Positions 17,978-27,453 of a stretch of 34,147 nt of DNA are shown here, in pieces. The translations under genes and the position numbers were made by a program. Location of the stretch: positions 1 through 34,147 of the IMG/VR virus record IMGVR_UViG_3300037585_003859; one strand, given 5' to 3'. Every line of letters starts with the position of its first letter. Positions within the stretch are counted from its first letter, which is position 1. The notes beneath the pieces are model-generated. The model worked only from the letters and a program-made list of their open reading frames with translations, was not told the DNA's origin and made no database searches. This stretch comes from a virus.

Positions 17978-19099
17978 TTACTCGTTTTTATTTGCCTCAG
18001 TTTCATGAGATGCATATCTCGGGTCTGCAATAGACTCTAAAATGCTACTCACGGCCATGTCCACAATCTCTCTATGAGAATGGTCGGGCAGTTCACAACT
18101 AATCCCCAAAGATAGTGAAATTTGGAGAGGGTTTCTTAAATATGTTAATTTTACACTATCTATTATAAATATATCATTAGTGTATATGTCCATTAAATTT
18201 TGACGCATTGTATAAATAGGTGCGGTATATTTTGTTGTATTAAAAGGATCTTTTAACATGCTAAAAATATCATCTTGTTGTACAAACTTTGAAGCATGTG
18301 ATTCTAATTTTAAACTTATGGATGTAGCTGGAACTCTCTTTTCTGAATATGCTACATTTGTTTTTCTTAGAGGAGATGTAGATATGTGTACACCATTTGC
18401 ATCTTCTCCAACTATCATTGCAGTTGATAAAGCATTAGTGATTAAAGGATATTGTGCAGAATCAATTATAATAATAATTTCATCTGGATAACTTAGATGT
18501 CCTATTGCCTCCCAATTAAAAATTGCTCCTGTAGTTCCTGATGCTAGTATCTCTCCTTGTGCCGCCACTACTCCTGTAGGATATGTATGTGAATTTGAAT
18601 TTGTCCATAAAGTATAACTTGTAGATGAAGGATCCGTAGGATCAACTATCATTTTTAAATTTTGAATAAGTGATGTGTTTTCATTAGTTACAAATCCATT
18701 CATACTTACTCGGAAATAAAAGTAATCAGAAGGATAACTATTTGTCCAAGACATAGGTTCACACTTATCTATATAAACACGTGACACACTATTAATTAAA
18801 TACATATAATCGTCAGGAAGTCTGAAACTATCTACATGTATATTATTAAATAATTGTTCTTTATAAGTTGTTATATCCTCATATTCTGATACAAGTATTC
18901 TTAAATCGTCTATACGTTTCTGATTTCCTTCAAATCCTAATTGATACTTATTATTAAGTCCGTATTTAAGATTAATAAATTTAGCTTGTGCTTTATTTAA
19001 TTCTAAGTCTATTTCTTCAGGTAAAAGCAAATCGGCTTGGAGTGAATTTATTTTATCCACTCCTTGCCCAATTGCTAAATGCATTTCAGTTACATTCAT
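17978..19099 (-). CDS. Head-tail connector/ring-like structural protein
   Basis: A 373-residue protein beginning MNVTEMHLAIGQGVDKIN, then LLPEEIDLELNKAQAKFIN, an amphipathic helical opening followed by RLPDDYMYLINSVSRVYID and a strand-rich middle. From family memory, an N-terminal helix pair of this kind followed by a LPDDY or LP.dYl element is typical of ring or connector proteins in crAss-like and other Bacteroidetes podoviruses, where they stack below the portal. The C-terminal part returns to helix (REIVDMAVSSILESIADPRY), also usual for connectors. It is two bases from the preceding coiled-coil gene. A connector or tail-ring role is likely; the exact ring is not assignable. Confidence 0.6.
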   Translation of the reverse strand: MNVTEMHLAIGQGVDKINSLQADLLLPEEIDLELNKAQAKFINLKYGLNNKYQLGFEGNQKRIDDLRILVSEYEDITTYKEQLFNNIHVDSFRLPDDYMYLINSVSRVYIDKCEPMSWTNSYPSDYFYFRVSMNGFVTNENTSLIQNLKMIVDPTDPSSTSYTLWTNSNSHTYPTGVVAAQGEILASGTTGAIFNWEAIGHLSYPDEIIIIIDSAQYPLITNALSTAMIVGEDANGVHISTSPLRKTNVAYSEKRVPATSISLKLESHASKFVQQDDIFSMLKDPFNTTKYTAPIYTMRQNLMDIYTNDIFIIDSVKLTYLRNPLQISLSLGISCELPDHSHREIVDMAVSSILESIADPRYASHETEANKNE

Positions 19100-19101
19100 T
19101 A

Positions 19102-19581
19102 TTATGCTGGATTACCTTTATACAAAGTATAGAGTCCTGAAGCATCTCCTGTAATAGCTCTTATATCTCCATAAAGCCATGTGCCTGCTGGATATGTTAC
19201 ACCAGTTACAGTAGTAGAAGCATCTATATCAAGTTGTGTTGGAGTAGTAGCACTTATAAAATAAACTGCCCAGTAAGTTCCTGCAGACCCAGATTGAGCA
19301 GCAGCCCCCGAAATAGTTACAGACCCACTATTACCCATTTCTAACACGGCATTAGTATGCATCTTATCTATGGAACCGGATTGGGTAGTAAGTAATGATT
19401 CTACAGCTGCTATATCTGTTTCAATAGCAGTTAAAGTTGCTTCTATTATATCAAGTTTAGCATTAGTTGATGTTTGTAGTGCTTCTAAACCATCAACACT
19501 TGCTGTAATATCAATATTTGTTGCAGCAGTATTTTCTCTAATAGCATCTAATAAGACTTCTTCGTTAGTTTTGTATCCCAT
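19102..19581 (-). CDS. Coiled-coil plus beta-domain protein, possible head fibre
   Basis: A 159-residue protein. Residues 1-75 form a helical, heptad-rich segment (ALQTSTNAKLDIIEATLTAI) without cysteines. Residues 85-159 are a Gly/Thr/Ser-rich beta domain (GSVTISGAAAQSGSAGTYWAVYF, TVTGVTYPAGTWLYGDI). This stalk-then-knob layout is usual for trimeric head fibres and short tail spikes. It lies between an unknown gene and the connector/ring-like gene in the structural operon. The trimer is inferred from architecture only. Confidence 0.5.
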   Translation of the reverse strand: MGYKTNEEVLLDAIRENTAATNIDITASVDGLEALQTSTNAKLDIIEATLTAIETDIAAVESLLTTQSGSIDKMHTNAVLEMGNSGSVTISGAAAQSGSAGTYWAVYFISATTPTQLDIDASTTVTGVTYPAGTWLYGDIRAITGDASGLYTLYKGNPA

Positions 19582-19613
19582 TCTTTTATTATTTTATAAA
19601 ATTATTAATTTAC

Positions 19614-20423
19614 TTATAGAGCTAATTCCTTTAATTTTGCTCTCATTACTGTTAATTGACCTGAGTTCTTTTTATCTTTTAGATAAACTACTGCGTCTTC
19701 TGTAGTCTCCCCAATAACTTCATCTATAAAAATCACTTGGTTTCCAATTTTTCTTAACACTCCAGCTGTTACTAATTCTGAAATCTCAGCTTTTACTGTT
19801 AAGTTTTTATCTCTAGCAACCTTAGTAAACGTTAAAGGTTTGCTATTCTTTAATTCATATAAAGAATTTTCAACTTGTTCTTCTGACATTCTATCTGGAT
19901 TTACATCTGATAAAACACGTAGAACTCGTTTCATGTCTTTTAAACTTGATGAGATTTTAATAAATTCTTTATCTGCATCTTTTCTTACATGAATTTGACT
20001 ATTCTTAATTTTTACATCTCTAGTTACATCATGAATATAAAATCTTTTAGTAGATACTTTATCCATTTCTTCCTTATTCAATCCAACATGCGGGTGTCTA
20101 ACTGCAAAATGATATTTGATAAAATCCATAATACTTATTGGATCTCCATCTTCAGTTTTCCCAATTTCTAATTCAACTCCAGTAAATCCTACTGGTATTG
20201 TTAGATTAGTCCAAAATTCTTTTGTATGTTTTGGCCAATCTTGATGTTCTGGACTTACATCCAAAATTCCATCTAAATACTTTTTTTCGTCTGCACGATC
20301 AAAAGCTTTTAATGGTTGTCTATTAACAAAAACACTACTTAATTTAGTAACTGCTTCTGCTCTTACTTCTTTAGGCAGATGATTTAAAATCTCTTTTCGC
20401 CTTAAAAACACTTTTTTACTCAT
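19614..20423 (-). CDS. Conserved-looking structural-region protein of unknown function
   Basis: A 269-residue, Lys-rich soluble protein with mixed helix and strand content, directly after the major capsid gene. Notable segments are FWTNLTIPVGFTGVELEIG and FIKYHFAVRHPHVGLNKEE. The C-terminal third (about 205-245) looks like a small winged-helix unit: helix, KAEISELVTAGVLRKIG, then strand pair NQVIFIDEVIG. No enzymatic motif was found. The gene is separated from the capsid gene by ~140 bases with a GC-rich hairpin, so its expression is probably lower than that of capsid. I do not recognise the family. Confidence 0.5.
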   Translation of the reverse strand: MSKKVFLRRKEILNHLPKEVRAEAVTKLSSVFVNRQPLKAFDRADEKKYLDGILDVSPEHQDWPKHTKEFWTNLTIPVGFTGVELEIGKTEDGDPISIMDFIKYHFAVRHPHVGLNKEEMDKVSTKRFYIHDVTRDVKIKNSQIHVRKDADKEFIKISSSLKDMKRVLRVLSDVNPDRMSEEQVENSLYELKNSKPLTFTKVARDKNLTVKAEISELVTAGVLRKIGNQVIFIDEVIGETTEDAVVYLKDKKNSGQLTVMRAKLKELAL

Positions 20424-20498
20424 AATAATAGTTCTTTTAAAGTTTTAGTTAAGTGGGTGTAAAGAATAACTCCCCGATTATTTTTAATAATTAAAGAC

Positions 20499-20517
20499 GT
20501 GGGGGTTTTCCCCCCAC
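20499..20517 (-). terminator. GC-rich hairpin after the capsid gene, weak terminator or mRNA stabiliser
   Basis: On the minus strand, GTGGGGG and CCCCCAC arms enclose a GAAAA loop, about 47 bases after the capsid stop. In AT-rich DNA this is a conspicuous stem. Only CTTTAATTATT follows it, not a good U-run, so full termination is doubtful. Partial termination or protection of the capsid mRNA 3' end is plausible. Confidence 0.5.
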
Positions 20518-20563
20518 ATCCTCAATCAAAAACCAATATATATAAAACGCAAATTAATGCCTA

Positions 20564-22003
20564 CTACGAAGCTGTACAAGTTATATCAAGCGAAGTATCA
20601 AATCTTTTTAAGATAATACCTGCTGTTTTTAACATATGTACAGACGCCCCATCTACATCAGATGCTCTAGAAGAACTTGAATCAAATCCTCTAGGAACTA
20701 CTGAACCAGCTACACACCATCTCATAGACTCACGACCTTTTTTATTGATCATTTGTAAGTTATTTTGACCGTCATAATTTGACTGATCAACAAATACCAT
20801 TCTATAAGACTCTAGTGAATAACCTGTAACAGGGTGTTTTGCACGAGCTTGTGCAACTGGACCATGATCAAATAATGGTAATTTTACCACATTCACTGTA
20901 TGTCCATCTACATGCTCGTAAGATGTAAAGTAACCACTCATACCTAATGATCTACCAGATCCAGTGATGAAACGATTCTCTCCTCCAATTTTCCAGTTAC
21001 CTGCACCACCACTAGCGAAATGAGATTTAAGAGCCTCATCAAATTCTCTAGCACCACCAGTACCAGTATAAAGAGTTACTTGTTTTTGTGAAGCATCAGT
21101 CATACCATAGAATAAGTCACCAATAATATTTTTGATTTTATTCTCTGTTAAAGTAGAATAAGTATCTTTATTGATAATTTGCTCGAAAAGACCAGGACCA
21201 ACAACTACTGGCTGTCCGTTCTCATCATTCATTAAAGTTTGACCTGCTGAATCATAAGTTTTTTGTCCGTACCAGTAATACATTTCACACTCTTCTTTAA
21301 AGTTAAGCATGTGTGTGTATTCCTCATAGTCCATCCAAAGTTTTGTAGTTTTACCACCTTTAGTAGGTAAAGTAAATTCTGCTACAAAATCTTTAGCATT
21401 TCCAGACATATGGTAAGATTTTCTGATTGTTCCAATCTTGTTTCTTACTTTTCCTGGAGTTTCCCAATTTGAAGCATTACCTCTAGAGAAGTCTACTCCT
21501 ACTGGTGCATATAAGGAAGCCCAAAGATCTCCTACATCTACACCGTTGGTTAAAGTTGCTGTTAAATCAGGATTAACAAGTCTACATGTATATTCATAAT
21601 TTCCACCAACTAATACTGGCTCATTCATGATTCTAACTTGTTCTCCCGCTGAATTAATTAATACATAAGGAAATACGAAGTGTTTATCTGGAAAGGTCAA
21701 CGTAAATGTTGCTCCTCCAGCACCTGCTCCTGATGCTGCTCCTGCTATTGCAATTGGACGCGTCTTCAACGTATGAGTTTTCACACGATACTCATACTCT
21801 AGTCTGTCAATAGACTTAGTGTTCCCTACACCTTCTGTTAAGAAAGATAATGGAAAACGCTTATCGTCTTTTCCTGCCAAGTGAGTGATTATCGGTGATA
21901 ATTCTGTTGGACGAGCCAATAGCGCGTTTGACAAACTGTTCATGTCTGTCATTTGTGCATCATTATAATATGTTTTCTGCACGCTAATGTTTGTTCCGCT
22001 CAT
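20564..22003 (-). CDS. Major capsid protein (putative)
   Basis: A 479-residue soluble protein immediately downstream of the scaffold, the usual place of the HK97-fold major capsid protein. It begins MSGTNISVQKTYYNDAQM, then has a FPLSFLTEGVGNTKSID segment and long alternating helix/strand regions without low complexity. Codons are comparatively rich in common forms, and an A-rich sequence (AATAATAAAAAA) precedes the ATG, which suits high expression. Length fits capsid proteins of crAss-like phages as I remember them. The assignment rests on order (portal, 605-aa protein, scaffold, this gene), size and composition, not on a recognised motif. Confidence 0.7.
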   Translation of the reverse strand: MSGTNISVQKTYYNDAQMTDMNSLSNALLARPTELSPIITHLAGKDDKRFPLSFLTEGVGNTKSIDRLEYEYRVKTHTLKTRPIAIAGAASGAGAGGATFTLTFPDKHFVFPYVLINSAGEQVRIMNEPVLVGGNYEYTCRLVNPDLTATLTNGVDVGDLWASLYAPVGVDFSRGNASNWETPGKVRNKIGTIRKSYHMSGNAKDFVAEFTLPTKGGKTTKLWMDYEEYTHMLNFKEECEMYYWYGQKTYDSAGQTLMNDENGQPVVVGPGLFEQIINKDTYSTLTENKIKNIIGDLFYGMTDASQKQVTLYTGTGGAREFDEALKSHFASGGAGNWKIGGENRFITGSGRSLGMSGYFTSYEHVDGHTVNVVKLPLFDHGPVAQARAKHPVTGYSLESYRMVFVDQSNYDGQNNLQMINKKGRESMRWCVAGSVVPRGFDSSSSRASDVDGASVHMLKTAGIILKRFDTSLDITCTAS

Positions 22004-22026
22004 TTTTTTATTATTTTAAGGTTAAT

Positions 22027-22043
22027 ACAATTTATTAAATTGT
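22027..22043. other. AT palindrome in the scaffold-capsid spacer
   Basis: ACAATTTATTAAATTGT is a perfect 8-bp inverted repeat with one central base. It lies just after the scaffold stop, 24 bases before the capsid ATG. It could fold as a small weak hairpin or act as an RNA processing site. Chance is possible in DNA this AT-rich. Confidence 0.3.
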
Positions 22044-23153
22044 CTAAATATTACTAAGATCGAGATCTCCAAAATCTACATTCTCTGTTCTCTTTCTAGA
22101 TTTAGCACGAGAACTCTTAACTTTCTCTTCATTTCTAGAAATCTTATCTCTCAGGGATTTAGTCGCTTTAGTCTTTGCTTTGGTATTTATAATTTGCTCT
22201 AGATTAAATCCTTTATACATTAAATAATCTATAGCTAATTTTTGCTCCATCTGCGCATTACTATGATCTAAATCACGTTGGGTGTAGCCCTCCTTATTAA
22301 CAGGAGCAGAAAGATAAGAATAAAATTTACCCTTTTCTCTCTGTGGGATGTTCAACCCTGCAAAATCTTTAGATTTTTCTAGAGTGTCTGCTACACCTTC
22401 CCAATAGTTTCTTATTTCCTTTTGTTGAGTTGCCACTTGTTCTTCTTGGGTCTTCAACATTGCTTCTCTTTGCTGTACTTGTACTTTCGCTAATGCTTCT
22501 TTTGCTTGAACAGCTTTATTATGTAACTTACCAGTATCTTCATAATCTTCTAATAATTCTTTAATGAAGTCTTGGTCATGTCCTTTTACTGTAAAGTAGT
22601 CTCCTAAAATTGCTTTCTGACTTCTTACATCTTCTTCTCCTACTTCTATTTTACTATAATCCAAACTAGGATCATATGCTTGCATAAAACTTTGAGATTC
22701 CCCACCATTTATAACATATTCTAAATGTTGTTTTACTAATGGGAATTGTTTTAATGTCTCTTCCATTTTCTCATCAGCTAATTGAGTAGCAACATCTGAA
22801 GTTAAATTAGCTAATCCTTCTGGAGTATCATCATAATCCATTCCCTCTGTATCGAATCCAAGTTTCTCTAAAACTTCATGGACAACACTTACTTCTATGT
22901 CTTCCTTTTGAGAATCGTCTTCAATTATTTCTTCTTCTTCCTTCTCTTCTTCCTTAATAACCTCTTTGACTTCAGGTTCCTTTATTTCTTCTTCCTTCTC
23001 TTCCTTTTTATCTTCGATGTCTTGTTCAAGTTCATCTGATATTTCTTCTTTAGGCTTTTCGATTTCCTCGATAGGAGCTACATTTACTCCTTCACCTGAG
23101 ATAACATCATCAAATGTGATGTCATCTAGTTGTATTTTTTCATTTGGGTTCAT
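22044..23153 (-). CDS. Capsid scaffolding protein (putative)
   Basis: A 369-residue protein. Residues 30-85 are extremely acidic (runs of Glu/Lys such as EEKEEEIKEPEVKEV). A helical middle with long coiled-coil potential follows (about 215-265, AKVQVQQREAMLKTQEEQV). The C-terminal ~50 residues are strongly basic (KTKATKSLRDKISRNEEK), ending GDLDLSNI. Acidic start, helical rod and basic tail that contacts capsid protein is the usual scaffold plan, and the gene sits right before the capsid gene. A possible -7 box (23178-23185) lies just upstream. No protease domain was seen. Confidence 0.7.
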   Translation of the reverse strand: MNPNEKIQLDDITFDDVISGEGVNVAPIEEIEKPKEEISDELEQDIEDKKEEKEEEIKEPEVKEVIKEEEKEEEEIIEDDSQKEDIEVSVVHEVLEKLGFDTEGMDYDDTPEGLANLTSDVATQLADEKMEETLKQFPLVKQHLEYVINGGESQSFMQAYDPSLDYSKIEVGEEDVRSQKAILGDYFTVKGHDQDFIKELLEDYEDTGKLHNKAVQAKEALAKVQVQQREAMLKTQEEQVATQQKEIRNYWEGVADTLEKSKDFAGLNIPQREKGKFYSYLSAPVNKEGYTQRDLDHSNAQMEQKLAIDYLMYKGFNLEQIINTKAKTKATKSLRDKISRNEEKVKSSRAKSRKRTENVDFGDLDLSNI

Positions 23154-23177
23154 ATATATATTTATTGGTTTAGGTTA

Positions 23178-23185
23178 CAAAATTA
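23178..23185 (-). promoter_or_regulatory. Possible -7 box upstream of scaffold and capsid genes
   Basis: TAATTTTG on the minus strand matches the Bacteroidetes -7 pattern TAnnTTTG, 25 bases before the scaffold ATG, in one of the few real gaps of the operon. There is no TTTG at the expected -33 distance, so this is a weak candidate. An extra promoter here would raise scaffold and capsid output. Confidence 0.3.
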
Positions 23186-23247
23186 CGAAATATATCTATA
23201 TTTTTTATACTTTCTTAATTTTTGCAATTTCTTTTATTATATAACAC

Positions 23248-25065
23248 TTACCATCCATATTTAGATCTATATCCACCTTTTTGTTTAGTATCTGTCTTTG
23301 ATAATGCGCCAAGTCCAACTGGTACTGATGCCCAAGCTTTTGATACTACATTTCTAAGTTTACTATAGGTTGTATTAGAACTATTTTCTAATAATACTCT
23401 AAAATCATCTGGAAGTGGTGTTTTACCTCCAAGGTTTTTTGAATTTTTCATTTGATTAAAAATATTTTCTAACATATCATCTGACATACCAGACTTAGTT
23501 CCATCCCAGTTAAAATTTGATTTTAACCACTGAGCGCCTCTCAAAAGTCTTGGTTGTTGTTCTCTAGCGTTTGATAAATATTCAGTAAATTTTTTCTGAC
23601 CACTGTTTACCTTAAGTGTAGGATAATTTTTATAAACTTTGTCCATATTAGGTATTTTACTAGTGTAGGTACCATCAAATATTTCTCTGTTAGGAACTTT
23701 ATTATACATATCTAGAATCCTATCCGCTTCTTCTTTTGAAGTAGCTTTCGTAAATTTATCATTTATATCGTCTAGAGCTTGTCTATACTCTTTTCTACCC
23801 GCTTTAAATTTAGGACTAGTAAAAAGTTTATACGTAGATGAAGTTTTATCAAGTTTTTGAGTAGGACTTATTAAATGTTTTATCTCGTGATCAATAGTTC
23901 CTGCAACGTGCGAATCAAGTTTAGGTTTTACTCCTTTATTAACCAAAGACATATTATTTGTTGGTGCAGGATTTAATATATTTATCCGGCTAGGTGTACC
24001 GTCAAGAATATCCCCACCTTTGTAAGATCCTAATACATTTTCCCCCATATCTGCTTTAGTTTTAAAAGTAATAGGAGTCTCATCTAGCTCTTTTATATAA
24101 TCATCAATTTGACTCATAATACTTTCTTTAGACTCACCTGTATTAGCCATTCTTTTAGATACATACTCATCACTTTGTAACCACTTTACATTTTTATCTT
24201 TTATTTTGGTTATTTCATCTAATTCAGTAGAACTAGGTTTGAAAACTCTAGTTTTTATATCTTTTGTCTTTACTCCTTTAAGATATTCGTCATATAAAAG
24301 TTTTTCTGTCTTACTATTTTTTACTCTGTTTAATGCCTTAAGATTTTTAACACCTTTAATTCCTTTAATTCCTGCGGGTACTACTGGTAAAGCACCGAGA
24401 GTATTTAACGCTCCAGACACATAATTTCCTTCTTTAAAATCTGAAACTGCATATTGACCACTTTCTATCCATGATGCTGGATTAATCATTCCAAGCGCAA
24501 ACGTATCAAACGCATTTTCTCCTCTTTCTATGTAACCAGGATTAACATCTTCACCTCTAACAGATCTTCCAAAAGCAGCTACAGGATTAGCCGCTACATT
24601 AAGGACTTTATCCCACCAACTTTTTTTTTCAGTTGGATATATTTTAGCATTATTTTCTGGAACTGGTGGAGCATGTGGGCCTCCATGTGGATATTTCTGT
24701 TTATATCCTCCATCTTTATGTTGAATCATATCAGATACTCTGTAAAAACCCCCATCTTTATAATCACCTGCATCTGAAACTACCCCTTTAACATCTGCAC
24801 CTGTAGGATTATTTTCAATTCCCGGAGGGGCTTCTTGGTAAGATTGTACTAAATCTCCAGTAGTTTGTTGAGGCATTTCTATTCCTCCTGGCATCGGTTG
24901 TTGTGGAGGTTGCTGTATCTGTTCTTCAGGTTGTTGAGATTGTTGAGGATTTTGTTGTTGTTGTAAAGCCTGTTCTTCTTGAATAAAAAGATCAGTAAAA
25001 TTTCCTTTGTATCCTTGAGCTGTAGCTTCCTTTATAATTTCAAATCTCCTTTCTTTACTTAACAT
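23248..25065 (-). CDS. Large virion protein with HEIKH zincin motif, possible cargo protease
   Basis: A 605-residue protein between portal and scaffold. Residues 33-70 are Gln/Pro-rich. Gly-Gly motifs recur (DGGFYRV, KDGGYKQKYPHGG, and near the end QKGGYRSKYGW). Residues 150-240 are Ala/Gly/Pro-rich and amphipathic (NPVAAFGRSV, FALGMINPASW, GALNTLGALPVVPAGI), like ejection or cargo proteins. DHEIKHLIS at 392-400 fits HExxH (393-397). YLSNAREQQPRL at 496-507 offers Glu502 as a possible third ligand, the gluzincin plan. The portal stop and this ATG overlap at 25065. Inferred: an internal virion protein delivered into the host, perhaps proteolytic. An HExxH can arise by chance; the nearby GTIDHEIKH context makes it better than random. 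Confidence 0.6.
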   Translation of the reverse strand: MLSKERRFEIIKEATAQGYKGNFTDLFIQEEQALQQQQNPQQSQQPEEQIQQPPQQPMPGGIEMPQQTTGDLVQSYQEAPPGIENNPTGADVKGVVSDAGDYKDGGFYRVSDMIQHKDGGYKQKYPHGGPHAPPVPENNAKIYPTEKKSWWDKVLNVAANPVAAFGRSVRGEDVNPGYIERGENAFDTFALGMINPASWIESGQYAVSDFKEGNYVSGALNTLGALPVVPAGIKGIKGVKNLKALNRVKNSKTEKLLYDEYLKGVKTKDIKTRVFKPSSTELDEITKIKDKNVKWLQSDEYVSKRMANTGESKESIMSQIDDYIKELDETPITFKTKADMGENVLGSYKGGDILDGTPSRINILNPAPTNNMSLVNKGVKPKLDSHVAGTIDHEIKHLISPTQKLDKTSSTYKLFTSPKFKAGRKEYRQALDDINDKFTKATSKEEADRILDMYNKVPNREIFDGTYTSKIPNMDKVYKNYPTLKVNSGQKKFTEYLSNAREQQPRLLRGAQWLKSNFNWDGTKSGMSDDMLENIFNQMKNSKNLGGKTPLPDDFRVLLENSSNTTYSKLRNVVSKAWASVPVGLGALSKTDTKQKGGYRSKYGW

Positions 25066-27377
25066 TAAGAAGCAGGTTTATTTTTACTAGCTTGAATTTT
25101 CTTATTTTCTGTTGTAGCTTTGAGTCTATCTCCTTGAGCTTTTAATTTTAATTCATCTCTTTTAATAGCTTCATCTGCTTTATTTGATCTAACTACTTCT
25201 TGTTGAGCTAAACTCTTAATATCAAGATCTTGTAGTTTAGTAGAGAAATCCCTCATACTCTTACTTTGATTAACACTTTGTGCATTGTCAGCTCCTTCAG
25301 ATTGAATTAAAGCTATTTTAATAGCATTATCTCTATCTTTCTGTTTTTCTGAAAGTTCGAGTTGTATTTTTTCTCCTTCTGCTTTTAATTTCTGTTGCTC
25401 CATTTGTTGTTGAGCTTGTTGCTGCTGTTGATCTAATTCTTGTTGAGCTCTTTCTGCTTTTTTAATTTTACTCTTAATAATAGGGAAACTATCGGACTCA
25501 AATATTTCCATCGCAGCTGATGCTGGTAATCCATTTTGAATCATAGCTTGAGACATTCCTTTTATCATATCTAATTTCTCTTGATCTTTCCCTGAATTAG
25601 ATACAAATACTCCAAAATTAGATTCCATATAACCAATAGTATCTATGTCTAAAAACTCTTGTGTTCCATCAGGCATTACATACATACCTTTCTTACCCGT
25701 ATGCCAAGCTTCTTTTGAATAATCAAGTAATGCTTGCATATCTCTCTTTTCCATTCCTTCAAACTTTTTAAAGAGATCTTCTGTAATGTGTGAAGATTGT
25801 ACAATAGCCTGTTGAGATGAAGACTTTCCTTCATATTGTCCTATTTCTCCTTGTCTTTGTCTTGTAACTCCTGATAATTTTTCCCATTCTTCCATTATAG
25901 CATTAAGTAGAATAATATATTGTTCTATTGTTTTAATAGACATATCAAGAACAGATTGATGTTGAGGAGATAATTGAATCCCTTCTTTATTATAATCTAC
26001 CCAAGCTATACCAGTGGCTTCAACATAGTACATAAATTTATCCATATCCCATTTCTTAGGGATCATATTAATATCAAACTGAGCTATTATATCTTTACTC
26101 CTAGCAATTGCTAATTCTAATCTATATTTATAGATATTATAATTTAATTGATAAGGTATTCCTAATTGTACTAATGAAATATTAGTTGTATTTACATCAG
26201 AATATCTTCTACCATTAATAGGGAGTTTACATGTAGAAGCATCATCTATTGATTGTCTTTGATTAGGGATAGGACGCATATTAATAAAGAACCTACCATC
26301 TATTCTAGTTCCTTCCCATACTTCGTTTACCCAAAGCCATTCTATTTTTGCCCCTGCTTCCTTCATCTCTGCAGGCATTCTAAATCCATCTTCTACTTCT
26401 TTTTCTTCTATACTACCAGTAACTGGATCCATATAAGCCATAAATCCAATACGTTTTCTAGACTTCCAATATACATTTACAACTTCTACTAATCTATTTC
26501 TATATGAATTAGGATTTTTACTAGCAGCACTAGTATATAAGAAATAATTATCTGTTTCAGAATGAGTAGGTTTTTCTAATTCTAATGTTTGATCATCTGT
26601 TAAATAATCATAATAATTATCTATGACAGTTGAAGCATGTACCCATTTTCTAGTTAAAGCCCAATCCCCATCTTCTACATAATCTAAATCTGGATCTAAA
26701 TCATAATCTACATCTACTGGATTTAGTACTTCATAGAATGTTTCACCATTCCTAACTCCTCTATGTGTATATGTTTGTCCTGATACTAAAAAATGAAACC
26801 AAGCTTTATTAAATTTCTCTCTAAGATCTTGACTATACATAATATAGTTCAAACCTTTCTGCCCCATTATAGCTCTATTATCTACATAAGAATCTTCGAA
26901 TAATGCTAAAATATGTTCTGGAACTTGAATATCCATAGGATCCATTCCTGTATCTACCCCTCTTTCTCCTAACTCATTAACGAATTGCTTTTTAAAGTTC
27001 TCCATAAGCATATCGTTCTTAGCTTGTTCTTTTAAAGTAACAGTATCTGAATTTTGTACTGTAACGGTATAATTGAGAGGTCTTTTAGATTTTTCTCCAA
27101 GTAAGAGATCAATTATAGGTTTAATTATGGGATAATTACGCATTTGAGATGGGAAATTCTTTCGAGACTTTCCATAAGGCTGTAGTACGTATCTATAATC
27201 GCCTTCATCAATTATACCGTTATAGTAATCATAATATCTTCGTAGGTCTTCCTTACTAGATGTATATCCAGTACCTTGATTAGACAGGTCTATATAAGCT
27301 TCTACACATTCCCGTCTCCATTTGTCCCCTTTCTTAGACAAAGGAAGTTTTTGCCTAGGTATTTTTTCGTATCCCAT
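25065..27377 (-). CDS. Portal protein
   Basis: A 770-residue protein directly after the large terminase. The N-terminal region has YYDYYNGIIDEGDYRYV and MRNYPIIKPIIDLLLGEK followed by KRP, a pattern I associate with portals of crAss-like and related Bacteroidetes phages. A long helical stem/wing region follows. The last ~120 residues are Gln-rich coiled coil (ELDQQQQQAQQQMEQQKL) suited to a C-terminal barrel. The dodecamer would form the DNA channel at the capsid vertex and dock the terminase and ring proteins. Its stop overlaps the start of the 605-aa gene. A TAAATTTG box lies only 6 bases before the ATG, too close to be a convincing promoter. Confidence 0.8.
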   Translation of the reverse strand: MGYEKIPRQKLPLSKKGDKWRRECVEAYIDLSNQGTGYTSSKEDLRRYYDYYNGIIDEGDYRYVLQPYGKSRKNFPSQMRNYPIIKPIIDLLLGEKSKRPLNYTVTVQNSDTVTLKEQAKNDMLMENFKKQFVNELGERGVDTGMDPMDIQVPEHILALFEDSYVDNRAIMGQKGLNYIMYSQDLREKFNKAWFHFLVSGQTYTHRGVRNGETFYEVLNPVDVDYDLDPDLDYVEDGDWALTRKWVHASTVIDNYYDYLTDDQTLELEKPTHSETDNYFLYTSAASKNPNSYRNRLVEVVNVYWKSRKRIGFMAYMDPVTGSIEEKEVEDGFRMPAEMKEAGAKIEWLWVNEVWEGTRIDGRFFINMRPIPNQRQSIDDASTCKLPINGRRYSDVNTTNISLVQLGIPYQLNYNIYKYRLELAIARSKDIIAQFDINMIPKKWDMDKFMYYVEATGIAWVDYNKEGIQLSPQHQSVLDMSIKTIEQYIILLNAIMEEWEKLSGVTRQRQGEIGQYEGKSSSQQAIVQSSHITEDLFKKFEGMEKRDMQALLDYSKEAWHTGKKGMYVMPDGTQEFLDIDTIGYMESNFGVFVSNSGKDQEKLDMIKGMSQAMIQNGLPASAAMEIFESDSFPIIKSKIKKAERAQQELDQQQQQAQQQMEQQKLKAEGEKIQLELSEKQKDRDNAIKIALIQSEGADNAQSVNQSKSMRDFSTKLQDLDIKSLAQQEVVRSNKADEAIKRDELKLKAQGDRLKATTENKKIQASKNKPAS

Positions 27378-27453
27378 AATCTACAAATTTAATTAATTTT
27401 ATCTTTGTTTTTATACTTACTATAATTATTCTTATTCTTTTATATATATATCA

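Noticed and set aside
22966-23244. Ser/Phe-rich plus-strand frame opposite the scaffold gene
   Set aside because: Complement of the Glu/Lys-rich low-complexity stretch of the scaffold; such complements routinely stay open.
27384-27391. TAAATTTG box before the portal gene as a promoter
   Set aside because: It is only 6 bases from the ATG, would give a leaderless message, and lacks a -33 TTTG.
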